This document shows positions 38,701-49,894 of a stretch of DNA of 64,000 bases, one piece after another. Positions within the stretch are counted from its first letter, which is position 1. The number at the start of each line of letters is the position of its first letter. The translations under genes were made by a program, and so were the position numbers. Origin of the DNA: Whitmania pigra (Eukaryota; Annelida; Clitellata; Hirudinida; Haemopidae); the NCBI GenBank assembly GCA_021613335.1, contig JAJTWR010000231.1, positions 4,110,001-4,174,000 on the forward strand, read 5' to 3'. Under the pieces are notes generated by a model. That model did no database searches, was not told where the DNA came from, and saw only the letters and a list, made by a program, of their open reading frames with translations.

Positions 38701-40617
38701 GGGAGTGCTTTTGACTGAAGCGATTTCTTTGTCATCGCTTTGTTTATTAATTTTCTGGTTTTTGTCCTACAAATTTTAAAAGTTGTCGAATAACTTATAT
38801 GGGATTAGAATTTGTTTAGGTACTCCAAGATTTTTAATAAAAACCCATTTGCAAGTGCTTACACTGGGTTGGAAGAGGGCTTCCATGCTGTTGTTTTCGA
38901 CATGGTCGAGAGCATGTTTGGAATGCAGAGGAGAGAATTCGGACATGTAAGAAGATTCACTGGAAGATGATCTGCTGGAGGACAAACCGCTCGAAGAAGG
39001 ACTACTCGACACGTACGACTGTTTTCCTTCATCCTCAATCTCACCCTCCTCCAAGTCATCAACATCAACCTTTGCATCTTTTTTGTTATTATCACCATCA
39101 TTGTGGTTGTTATCGTCGAGGAAAGCATTCGCTCCGTGAGGTCTGGAGGCATCGTCCGACGATAGAGGCTGAAACCATGATTTGTGCGACCATCACAATT
39201 TATGAGTTAAAAAGATTAATTTTGTATTTATTTCACATAATTGTGAAAATCATTACATCTAGTGCACAACCAGCATTAATAGCAAGAAAAATAGTAAAAA
39301 AAAGCAACTAAATTAAGCAAAATAAATCACAACTACATCATGAATTGAGACTGTTTACTCATCTTAAAAATTTTAAACAATGCAAATTTAATAAACATCA
39401 CACTGTCACTAAATTTTAAGAACTTATAAATATGAGTTGTAACAAACCTGGCTGGAATTGGAAAAAGAAGGCTGCCTAACTTTGCTTGAAGTCCTTGGCT
39501 GGCCTTTCCTGAACTCGTCCTCATCGATTTCTCCATCCTCGAGAGATACCTCGAGCAGGGGAGCCTTACTGGCTGGAGAGAGACGAGGAATGGGGTCGTT
39601 CGCCAAAGGACTGAGTTTTGGGAGTTCCTCCTTTTCTTCAGAAGGACAGTCGCTCTCTTTTGCATCGTCCGCGAATCCTGCCGAAAGGGGCGGTTCGGAA
39701 CCGTCGAAGTCTTCCGCTTCCGGGTTCAATTCATCCTCGGAGACGCTGAAGTCTAGCGGATTGTCGGAGAGTTCGATCTGTTGGAGTTTCGTCATGATCT
39801 TCGTAGGAGGAGGACTGGCTTTATGAGGCAAAGGAGACATCATATTGGGCAGAGATACTTCCTGGAATATTTTAAATCAATCACTTGCATCGGCAATTTT
39901 TTTATTCCTTAAAACATAGTTAATTAACTACGAATTTGTCCTTACCTCTACAAACTTTTTGACTTTAGAGTAAACTTCAGTTTGTGATGAGAAATCAAAA
40001 GCATTCTTCCAAGTATTATTTAAGGATTCAGAATGCCTTCTACTTCTGTCCTCTTGTCTGCCTTTCTCTTGGAATTGAACATCACTCGAGGGAAGGGATG
40101 TCCTGTGGTGGTTGGTGACTTGAGGCTTGATATTTACGTTCTCTGAGTCATTTTTGATAGATCGCCTGCTAGAATGTTTTACATCATTTTTGTCGGTAGG
40201 CCTGTGTAAGGCATTGTTATGGGTCAGATGTTGGATGTACTTAGGGTCTAGGTGGATGGGAGTGTGTTTGGGTGTGACAATTGCAAAATAATCGTGGTTG
40301 TAATCATGGGTCAGATGCTTTGGCTCTATATTCTTTAAAAAGTCCTTAATGTTTCCAAATTCCTTTCTGAACTTTGTTCCTATAATGTCTTCTGCCTCAG
40401 ACTTGATTGAGAATTAATTAAAAAATGTTTAAAATATTGTTAATGGGTAAGTTAAAAAAATTCCCTCAAAGTTAAATTTCTCAAGTTAATTAATCGTACA
40501 GACTTTTTCAATCTTGTGCACGACCATGCTGAGCGGCTTGAAAATGGCTCTAGGATTAGGAATTCGGCTCCATCTTTTTCTGGAAGCTTCCACCTTGCGT
40601 TCCTCCATGCTCATCAT
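35715..40617 (-). CDS. AFF: AF4/FMR2 (AFF) family protein, super elongation complex scaffold
   Basis: Nuclear scaffold that recruits P-TEFb and ELL for transcription elongation. Minus-strand exons: 40504-40617, 39946-40401, 39448-39861, 38863-39168, 37067-38766, 36706-36912, 36332-36554, 36043-36211, 35715-35839. Phases agree and give 1237 aa; vertebrate AFF1 and AFF4 are about 1160-1210. The N-terminal block (MEERKVEASRKRWSRIPN, then EFGNIKDFL) parallels the AFF N-terminus that binds P-TEFb. Acidic segments (SLEDGEIDEDE, EEGEIEDEGK) and a Ser-rich tract follow. Near residue 725, VPLVLRFDTNLFAKL and then EKKRKNEDEAQ match the PLIVKIDLNLL plus basic segment of AFF proteins. Exons 6-9 (residues about 997-1237; SMLNFIESHVY) take the place of the C-terminal homology domain but are diverged. 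An acceptor precedes the ATG, so an upstream 5' exon exists. Divergent to UBTD. Confidence 0.72.
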
Positions 40618-43600
40618 CGAAGGAATCTTGAACAATTAAATAAATTTGTATTTGCAGTATCTTACTGTAATTACAATTACATTCTGAAAGCAAAACCGTC
40701 GAGTACATCCACTGAAACATTATTAACCACCACCACCGTTATTAATTAGCCGCTCATTGCTAAAATTAAAAAAAAAATAAAAGGAGTGTTTGTTCGCATA
40801 TGTTCACTGATGTATGCAGCATGACGCTATGTGGGAAAGCGATGACATGCATTGATCTATTGCAGTTGATTAATAACATCATTCTAAACATTTTGGTACT
40901 TACTAAAAATAAAATGTCCAAATGTAAAAAATACAAGTTAATATTTTGTTACAGTGAAATTAAGTAGCAAAGCACAGCGATGCACATAAAAGCTGTTCAC
41001 CCTTAACCATTGACAACAATGTGCAAGGCCACAAAGGGCTGCTGCCTCAAAGTCAAAGCTTAAATCAAACACAAATGCTCCCAAAATAACAATTAATCAT
41101 TTTATAAAGTATTAAAAGAAATAGTTCAGTTCCTAATATCAAATCAACCAGATAACTCAGCTGAATAAAAGATGGTAAAGGATTAAATAACTGAAAATTA
41201 TTCTTAACAAATGCTTTATGGTCTGCTCTTGAGCTTAGTTGTGATCAAGTAAAACTTACTTAAATAAATTATACAACCATTTTTAAGACTCGTGTTCATT
41301 AAAAGTACTTCAACTCATTAAATCGAGTATAATGATTTAAAATTTGTGAAAGGTCACAGTCCACGCCGTTTAAGCATTATCTTCAACCTAATACCCATGG
41401 TATAAAATCGCGCCGAGTACAATTTTAACAAAAAAGCTAAAAACCTTAGAGCGGATTGAGATGAAGTATTTCTACGTAAAGTAACACTAAGATCCTGAAA
41501 ACAGATGTTTCAAACAAATTTTCTAACTGTAACTAAAGCCAGTTTAAATGTTGCAAAAACTCAGGCTACTATAAAATTTTAAATTTTGACGATTTACTAT
41601 TAGACTACATTATTGTCGTTTGAGACTATCACCATTGTAAATTAAATCGACCATAGACAGAGGAAACCTCTGCTTGCCTAATAGGGCTATTAAAAACATT
41701 ACCTAATGCGCAGGCGTACTGCAGATACAAAAGAAGCGATGGACTTTTTGCTTTCGAATCATATCCTCAGTCATTGTTATAAATTATTTAAAGTTTTTTA
41801 AATTATAACATTCTAACAGTGAGCGTAGAATTTTGTTTGAGGAGACTGGCACGAACATCGCCTCACATAATCACCAGGTTTATCCGGATCGCGCTCATGT
41901 CCTAGGAAGTTGTTGATCGCCTTCGGGTTTAAAAGTATCAAAAACTAACTTAAGCGACAACGTGGAAATATGCACAAACAATTCTGCGGGCGCAGTAAAA
42001 AGCCCTAACGAGCACATACTGTAACTGCCGAAGTTGCATGGTTATCAGTCCACGAATACCAAAGGGTTAACCGATGTTCGTTGCAGCTTTCGCAAGAATC
42101 CTTCCAAGATTGCTTCGCCATTGAGAATCATTTCATGTGTTCTAGATGTGGCCGTAAACAATTGTCACTATTTTGTGCAATTAGGTGGAGCAGTTCGTAT
42201 GTAATAATAATTATCAGTTCTGTTCTGTCGGCGATTTGTCGTGGTTGTGGCAATAATGGTTCAAAAAATACAAATAATATTTGCAATCAGACTGTTGCAA
42301 CACAATAACAAAATAAGATAATAAACATAATAAAAGAAAGGGGAGCAAGTTACTTGGTATATTGACGGATGAATATCATTCATTGCTTACAGCCTTCTCT
42401 GAAAAATAAAAATACGAAAACTGTATACATCTGCACGTACGAATACAAACGCTGCTATCAGTGGCCTAGTCCAAGCCGATTTTAATTAGTGACTGCTATC
42501 ATTACTACCTATCATTAAGCTATTATCAACTATATATTAAATATTATTTTTATGAAAGCCTACCAGATTCAGTTTAAGTAATGATTGACAACCAAAATTT
42601 TATTCTTTTCTTGAAAAATGCATTTACGTTATAAATTTCGACATCAACTGAGTAGCGAAGCAAAGACAGTAAATAATGTGAAACGCTAAAATTTAAAAAC
42701 TCATTAAGCCATAAAAATTTATTGCTCGTGAACTTACCATATTCTTACTAATAAAAAGGTTTCATGGGATTGATAACAATTTTTAACATTCAGAATAATT
42801 TTGCCCGATTTATTTTAATCGGGTAGCGGTAGTGATGTTGACTGCTTTTAATTACTCTTGCGCATGTCATATCACTGCTGATAAGTTCGCTATCTATAAA
42901 TCGATCAACGCCGCAAATTATATCGATGCGAGTTGAACAAACACAGCACCGTCAATGAGATTTACAAGAAGTCGATGTAAACAATGAATTTATATTAAAT
43001 AATTTGTTGCATTGTACCAGAAATCAAATGGTAAAATGGAACCAAAATAGTCCGATTTGTCAGTGGTGATTCACGTGTAACAGTTATTATTCATAAGAGG
43101 CGGGTGTGACAGTTTAGTTAACCAATAATCACTGTTATTGCTGTGGCCATTTCTCAACAATGGAGCAGCAGAGTGACAGCTGATGTCTTTCAACTTAGAT
43201 AATAAGGGTCTCATTTGCATTATTAACTCGCACCAAATCCTGCCAAAATATTAATGAACCCGCCTGGCTCACCCGCCGACTCCGAAGCAAATGCCTACAA
43301 ATGCACACACTCCTTGATTAAGCATTTTCAGAGTTCTTTCTGACAGCAATCGTTATATTTCATTGCGGAATGCTTTCAAAAACTTTGTTCATCTCAAGTA
43401 CTTGGTATATAGAGACTGATTTTCATTGAAAATAACAATGATATATCGTATGCAAATGTTTACATGATACATTACGTTTTGTAAACATGGTGTTTTTAGT
43501 TGAGATACCAGGAAACTGGCGTTTTATCGCAACGTTGTTGATTCTGATTTGTCTTATTTTAATTCGTTCCTACTTAGGCCTTTCGAAAAATTAACTCGTC

Positions 43601-44888
43601 CATTACCAGAATTAAACATAAAGAAATCCTAGAAAACAGACAGTAAATTTAAAAAAACTGAAAAATGAAATAATTGTTATGATCATCTTGATTCGAAAAT
43701 TGTGTAAGCTTCATCACATCGAGGCCTTAGCAGGACCAAAGTCCGTTATCACAATTGTTAACGAAGTAAAAATTTGTTTCAGAATTTCGGGTTTAAAGCG
43801 ACATAAATCCAGTCGTCTCTTCAAGCTTTTGTTCGAGTTTGTGCTCAAAGTCCAACCCATCAGACTCAATAATTTCTAAGTTATATTTCTTTGAAATTCT
43901 GGGTTTGGGCTATTGGAAAATCAATCGAGCTTCGTCTCGGTATTGATTCCGATTACTAAATTTAAAGATCTTCAAATCAAGCATCTTATTATTCAAATAT
44001 TCACCGAATGGCTCACCGAGAAAAACTTGATTAGAAAGAAATCCACGATCACTATTTGCGAGTGCTGGTATCTCTTTACAAACTACAGGCTCATGGTATC
44101 AAAAGCTACCCCAGGCAACTGAGAAATGCATAAACCTGAGATCTAATATCGGCCAGCACGGATGGCATAACAACATTTTAATTGAATACATTTTGAGTAA
44201 CCATTTAAAACATCACAAAAGAGCTTATTACTCTTTCTAAGATGCATAAGGAAATATTTTAATTTTATAGAGAGGGGAATGACCAATGCAACTCTTTGAC
44301 ATTTCGTGTCATTTTTGATAGTTAATCTAGACAACGTGGAGAGTTAGATCAATATTTTTATTTGAAAATGTGATAATACATATTATGACATAATTCGTTC
44401 GTACAAGACTTAGTAAATAGTGACATAATAGAATATAATGATATCAGCTGGACGACCAAGGCACGAATGTTCTTCGAATATCTAAACAAAAAGCTTTAGA
44501 AGTTGATTCTAATACTTGCCACTTTTGGTAATTTTTAAAGTTTGGATTGAAATAGCATTAGTGTGATCACTTTTTAAGCATAATTATATTAAGAAATTGA
44601 TTTTTCAAATGTTACATGAACATGCTTACGTCTCCAGTTTTATGCAAAAAAAAAACAATCATGGAAGGGTAACATATTTAAATGAGATTTTTCTCTATGG
44701 AAATCCGTTGTGAATTTAAAAATAACCATACGTAAAATGACAACTCTGTGTCCTTGAACTTAACGAGTGCTATAATGTAAATAACTGACGGGCAGGTTTC
44801 GGCTTGGTTTTGATAGTGCTGTCAGGAAAAGTGAATTCCTACGAAGCCACTGTTGATTATTTTCCGAATGCTGAGATATTTAAGATCA
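40618..44888. other. divergent interval between AFF and UBTD genes
   Basis: It must contain the AFF 5' UTR exon(s) and both promoters. No coding exon resembling a known family was found. TATCTATAAATCG near 42890 is a TATA-like string with no other support. One short ORF at 43487-43594 is listed separately. Weak long frames at 43679-44120 show no motif. Confidence 0.5.
43487..43594 (+). CDS. possible 35-aa single-pass membrane micropeptide
   Basis: ATG at 43487 has a good context (AAACATGG: A at -3, G at +4). The frame encodes a short polar N-terminus (MVFLVEIPGNWR), one hydrophobic helix (FIATLLILICLILI) and a short basic tail starting RSY and ending SKN. Length and layout resemble SERCA-regulating micropeptides (phospholamban has LILICLLLI; sarcolipin ends its helix with RSY). 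A 35-codon ORF is expected by chance in a gap of this size, and hydrophobic helices match one another easily, so this is a candidate only. No neighbouring exon or poly(A) signal strengthens it. Confidence 0.22.
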   Translation: MVFLVEIPGNWRFIATLLILICLILIRSYLGLSKN

Positions 44889-46060
44889 ATGGGAGGTTGC
44901 ATTGGCTTGTACAACAGACCAGCTAGAGACAGTGACACATCTGAAGAAAGTAGCTTTAGTGAGTTCGAGCCACTATGTTAACATTAACATAACATCACAT
45001 TACTAAATCTTATTTGAGAAGTTCTATTATTATATTCAGCGACCCATAATAGGCCTTTGAAGCATCGGAAGCCAAAGTGGAAGAGCAACATTTGTTTGAC
45101 AGAATCCCAACTGAATGCTAAAAGGGAAGAGTTTTGGGACACAGCACCAGCCTTTGAAGGCTGTAAGGAAATATGGGATGCATTGAGAGCTTCTGTTAAT
45201 GCCTTAGAGGCTGGTGATTATCAAATGGCCCAGGTCATACTAGATGGGGCTAACATATCACTTCCAAATGGTTTGTATTACTTTATAAAACATTGCACAT
45301 GCACTTATGTCCCGTTGTTTTTGTAGGTACGCTTATGGATTGTTATGATGAGCTTGGAAATCGTTACCAACTTCCCGTTTATGTCTTAAGCGCCCCCATA
45401 AATTTAATTCGTAAAGAGGAAGAAAAAGCAAATGAATTTATTGAAGTCAGAGATGAAACTTCATCTGCAGCTTCGAAAGGACATCGGTCGAAAAGGGACC
45501 GAGAAGAGACTGGCAGAGAGATTCCCATCAGAATTAGATTTTCCACAGGTGATGATTATCGTCTCATGGTTAATTCGTCTGATCTGGTTGCATCTGTAAA
45601 GTGTTCTCTCGTGCGATGCCTTCCCGGTGTTGATCCCGTCAGCTTGAGATTTTTTTTCGCTGGGAAGCAGCTGAGTAACAACTCTACTCTGGCTAGTGCC
45701 AAGATTGATTCCAATTACACCATCCAGGCTACTATCTCAGAGCCGCAGACAAATTCTTCCGTGCAAGGTGAAGTAAAGCATTCTCAGAAGCACCACTCTA
45801 AGCATGGTAGCAAGTACTTGAAACATTTCAAATTGGCAACAAACGAACAGCAGGCCGATAATGTTGGAGTTGCTCCAAACCAGAGACAAGGTGACCATAT
45901 GAACTGCAAATCGATTTCTTCCCGCAACCCTTCCGAAACAGGCTCCTCTTTTTCTGGGTTGAGGAATGAAGATGGAGAACCCAAGAGACTGAAAAGGGTT
46001 GTGCTCCCAATAAACCATGTGACTTCTAATCAGACTGTCCTCTTTGAACTTCCTACATAA
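44889..46060 (+). CDS. UBTD2: ubiquitin domain-containing protein (UBTD1/2 type) with long C-terminal extension
   Basis: Three exons, 44889-44958, 45040-45270 and 45327-46060, give 344 aa with consistent phases. The N-terminus MGGCIGLYN fits N-myristoylation at Gly2, with Cys4 as a possible palmitoylation site, as in UBTD1/2. The UBTD domain is clear: [55 protein letters not shown] and [19 protein letters not shown]. The ubiquitin-like fold follows at about 165-238 ([15 protein letters not shown] to YTIQATI). The last 105 residues are Ser/His/Asn-rich; vertebrate UBTD1/2 end right after the ubiquitin-like domain (227-234 aa), so this is an extension. The family is thought to adapt E2/E3 ubiquitin machinery. 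Choice between UBTD1 and UBTD2 is uncertain because most invertebrates have one gene. Confidence 0.92.
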
Positions 46061-47644
46061 GTGATGATAACAATCTTCTCGTTTTCTTGTTCCTGGTGAT
46101 GGATATATATTTTGAGTTAGAGTTTCAAAGTCATTTTGTTGGAATGCATTCGATTAGATGCAAATTATAGATTAAAGTTGAGTTTTGTTGTCCACCTTTT
46201 TTTGATACAAATATCAGATACCACTTTAAGTGTTGTTTCACAACACATGATACTTTGTTTGCTTTAATATTGCTTGAAATTGAGTACCATTTCATTGCCA
46301 AATCAAATTGTTTAATTATTGCAGTTTGGATGTCAGTTGATAAAATCTATTTAAAAATTGTTTGATTTTAGTCCTAGTTTTTATTTTTGCAGACATTACT
46401 TGATTAATGTCCTGTTTGTGCTTCGTTGTTTTCATTAAAATTTTATGGCTATCACTGATGTATCAATGACTGAATCATTTCTACTGAATGTCCATAATGG
46501 GTGTTTGTGTTCATGATAAAAGTTCAACAGGAGTTTGTTTCAGGCTTAAACAATGTTAAGAGCTGTTATTTGTTTTTGTTTACAGCTCTCATTGCTAAAA
46601 ACGGAGTAAGCGACAGCTATTAGCTTGAATGCTTGATAGTTGACCAAGGTAATTGACTCAACCAATGGTCAGTAATTGATTCCATTATCATCGGTTTGTT
46701 TATCATGATTACAATCAATAACCCGCAACAAATGAGAGATCTTTTGTCAGCATTTGATTGGCTGATCTGTGACACGCTTCTATTGATCAAAGTACGCGGA
46801 ACCAGGCACTTAAACATGACGGGAAGTATTATTTTAAATTAAAAAATTGAATAAATAATTTTTCGGATAATTGTCAAAATCAGGAACATGTTTTTGCTTG
46901 GCGTCAGAAACATAGGAGGTTTTGTTTTGTGGAATGTCTGATCCCGATCAATGTTGGGCATCATAAGACTAAGTTAAGATTTTATTACTCTGGGTGACCC
47001 TTAGAAAAGAATGCACCTCAAAACCTTTCGTTTTTCTAATAATTGAAGCTGGGTTTTAGCTTAAATCCCAAACGCTTCATAAATTAACAGATGGACGTGC
47101 AGCTAAGCAATTCATAATTCATAGCTTCGTCTGTGCTGGCAAAGTGAATATTCGACAAAGACATTGTATACACTCAACATATTAAAAGTAAGATTAAAAT
47201 ACGTTGAGGCGAAGAGACCGTAATTGGCCATAACAATTAACTTCAAGCTAAGTGGATTCAACCTACTTACTCTAAAATTTTCAATTCCAAGACGCACAAA
47301 CCTATGTTACAGTTGCTCAAGGTTTGAAATTTTTGAAATAATTGTATAAAAGTTGGAGTTTCAAGAGATCCGTACAAAGTTTTCAATAAAAATGTAAAGC
47401 TACATGCATGACCGCAGATAGAAATTACTGACCTCTAGCGAACACGGGCCCATATGTTATTGTCACTTTCACTAATGGGAAAATGGTTTATACCTAAAAC
47501 CCGACTAGACCCACAGGTATTTGCTCCATCTGACTCCCCTCTCGGCGGCCCTGGCTACAAGTATACATGCTACTAGAGGGCATGAATGCGAGTTCTTTAA
47601 GACGTCAGGAAATTAAAAAATAAATATTAAAGTGGTTTCTTTGT
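46061..47644. other. UBTD 3' UTR and gene-free sequence
   Basis: The first 400 bp are T-rich and fit a 3' UTR; ATTAAA at 46434-46439 is a possible poly(A) signal. Beyond that no exon, repeat or motif stands out until the Tc1 relic. Confidence 0.45.
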
Positions 47645-48290
47645 GGAATAGATTAGATTAGGAAACCTCCATACATTGCGTTCCAAAAACTTGGCCCAGT
47701 TGCTGCTTCCCCTCTAAGAAGACGAATTCAGATGAACCGCGAGAAGAAATGGCAGCGCAGACCATTACTGAGCCACCTCCGAAATTCTTTTTAAAAAATG
47801 TTTTTGTGGCCCTCTGACATTGTGCCAATAATATTTATATCTGGAGCATACAAATTCAATTTCTTTTCATTTGAGTCCCACTTCATCTCCAAATCTCTTT
47901 TGCCAAGTTTAGTCGGATAATCTTGTGAGCCTCCGTTAGAAGTGGCTTGTGCTGACGCTTAATAAACTTCAGAAAACTACTCTTCTGAAGACACCTGAAT
48001 ATAGTCCATCGACTAACCTTTAAATTGAACTTATTTTGTAAGTCTCTTGTGGAGCTAAACCCATTTGAAGCTTCACGGAGGACAACTTGTTTCCCGCTTT
48101 CAGAAAGTTTTTGAGGTCTTCCTGGACTAGTTTTTGGTCCACAACTTTCAGGATCACTCAAAATGTCTTATAATCTTTCTAGATCGATTAACCCTCCTTG
48201 AAATTGACAAATTCAAGTCTTTAATAGTTTTTAAGGCCTTTATTTGTCCTTTTTCAGCATCATTAAGACTCTTTCCAGAACCCACCAAAT
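47645..48290 (-). pseudogene. Tc1-like transposase relic, C-terminally truncated
   Basis: The minus strand reads GKSLNDAEKGQIKALKTI, then SISRRVNRSRKIIRHF (paired HTH), a frameshift, then KTSPGRPQKLSESGKQVVLR (AT-hook-like GRPxKLS). Next come the second HTH, LLTEAHKIIRLNLAKEIWR, and GGGSVMVCAAISSRG from the catalytic core. The first catalytic region is shortened and the DDE end is missing beyond about 47650. It is non-functional. It abuts a mariner relic on the same strand. Confidence 0.85.
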
Positions 48291-48339
48291 ATGAATTGGG
48301 GTACCGGAAAGTCCATATCCGATTTTTGTTATGAATAAT

Positions 48340-49260
48340 AAATGAAATTGAAAAAATAATTGAATAAATTGAAATAAATATTACTGAAAATTTTTTAATA
48401 CTCAACAAAATAGTCTCCATCATTAGATATAACCTTTGTTCATTTACTTCGGAGCTTTTTAATCTCCCTTCAAAAAAATTTAGCATCTTTGGAAGAAATA
48501 AAAAAAAAACCCCTCTTCAACCTCATGAACATTTATAAATATTTTTCCAATGATGAAATGTTCTAAAGAACGGAATGTGAAAATCTGATGGAGCAAGGTC
48601 TGGCAAGTATGGAGGGCAAAGAACTTCTCAACCTAAGGAATTTATTTTTTCTTGAGTTTGTTTGGCAGAATGGGATCAAGTGTTATCGTGTTTCAAAATG
48701 ACTCCTTTTCGGTTCTCTAGAGCAGGACATATATAATAATACGCAGTGATGCATTCAGACTTTCAAGTTGTTGACAGTAAAGGTCTGCCCTCACAGTTTT
48801 TCCTTGCTCCAAGAACTCAAAATGAACCACACCTTTTTGATTCAATCAAACACACAGCATCACCTTCTTTTGATGCAGATCAGGTTTAGGTGTTGGCACA
48901 GGAATTTCTTTTTTTTAAAGCTATTGTCTTTTTCGTTTATTTTTGTTGAAGACAATCCATTTTTCATCTGCAGTGACAATCCGATCCAGAAAAGGCGTTT
49001 TTCATTCATTTAAAGGAGACTATTGCAGATTGTTACCCGCATTTTGTTGTCTGGAGAGTTTATGAGGAACTCACCTACCGTCTCTATACACATTTCCAAT
49101 CTGTTTAAAATGCTCCAAAACAGTAAACCAAAGAGGTGCATCAAGTCTTTGGGACAATGTTCTGATTGTTTGTCGAGGATCTTTTTCCACTGAAGCTTTC
49201 AAAAGTTCATCATCCAAGGGGCTGGGTCTCCCCAATCGAGGCTAAACAGTAAGGTCGAAA
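48340..49260 (-). pseudogene. mariner-type transposase relic
   Basis: Minus-strand motifs in order: RLGRPSPLDDELLKASVEKD (HTH end), RQTIRTLSQRLDA, then RIVTADEKWIVFNKNK (first catalytic Asp), VILKHDNT (second Asp) and PPYLPDLAPSDFH (third Asp). This is the mariner D,D(34)D layout. Stops interrupt it, for example directly after HDNT. The C-terminal end runs to about 48340 beside the Tc1 relic. The N-terminal HTH is partial. Confidence 0.85.
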
Positions 49261-49709
49261 TTGTCATTTTTAAATATAAAAACCATCTATGGCAGTTTCT
49301 AACACTCACACTTTCTGGATAGTGGTTATGTTTTCACTGCAGTTGTTGGATTGCTACATTTGTGGAATTCATACAACATGCAACTTTGAAACTTTTGTCT
49401 TCCATGGGATATAAATGTATTCAAACTATCAACAGCAGTAGATTTAATTAAATCTGAAGTTGAATTGAGTATCCGGCATCTGATTTGACCTTGAAAACAT
49501 CTGATTTGACCTTGAAAACATCTGTATAGATGTTAATCTCACGTTTTAGTTTGGTTAAAGAAAAGCGGACAGAAATTTCCCATAGTATAATAACGTAAAC
49601 TAACTGTATTTATATTACATAATTAAGTTTTGGAAATGGAACAATTTGCATAGAACCTTATTATAATAAAAGCTTTTGTGATTCCTGTAATAACAATTAT
49701 TAACTGGAC

Positions 49710-49894
49710 ATGAAGAGACCCCATGCTCAACGGGGAAAACCTCGAAAAACATCAAGGGCATTTACCGATGAAATTATTGAAAATGCATTATTGTACCTCT
49801 CATGGCGCATTTTGCTTTCAAATAAAACATGCAATCCGAATAAAATCTCCGATTATTTTGAAAAATTGCACTCGTATATTATCAGTTTAATCAA
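49710..49894 (+). CDS. possible isolated first exon, unrecognised
   Basis: ATG at 49710 opens a 61-codon frame (MKRPHAQRGKPRKTSRAFTD...). It ends LIK|GTATGTATAG, which fits a splice donor at 49895. I recognise no family, and I could not find a matching second exon downstream. It may be a real first exon, part of a relic, or chance. Confidence 0.2.
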
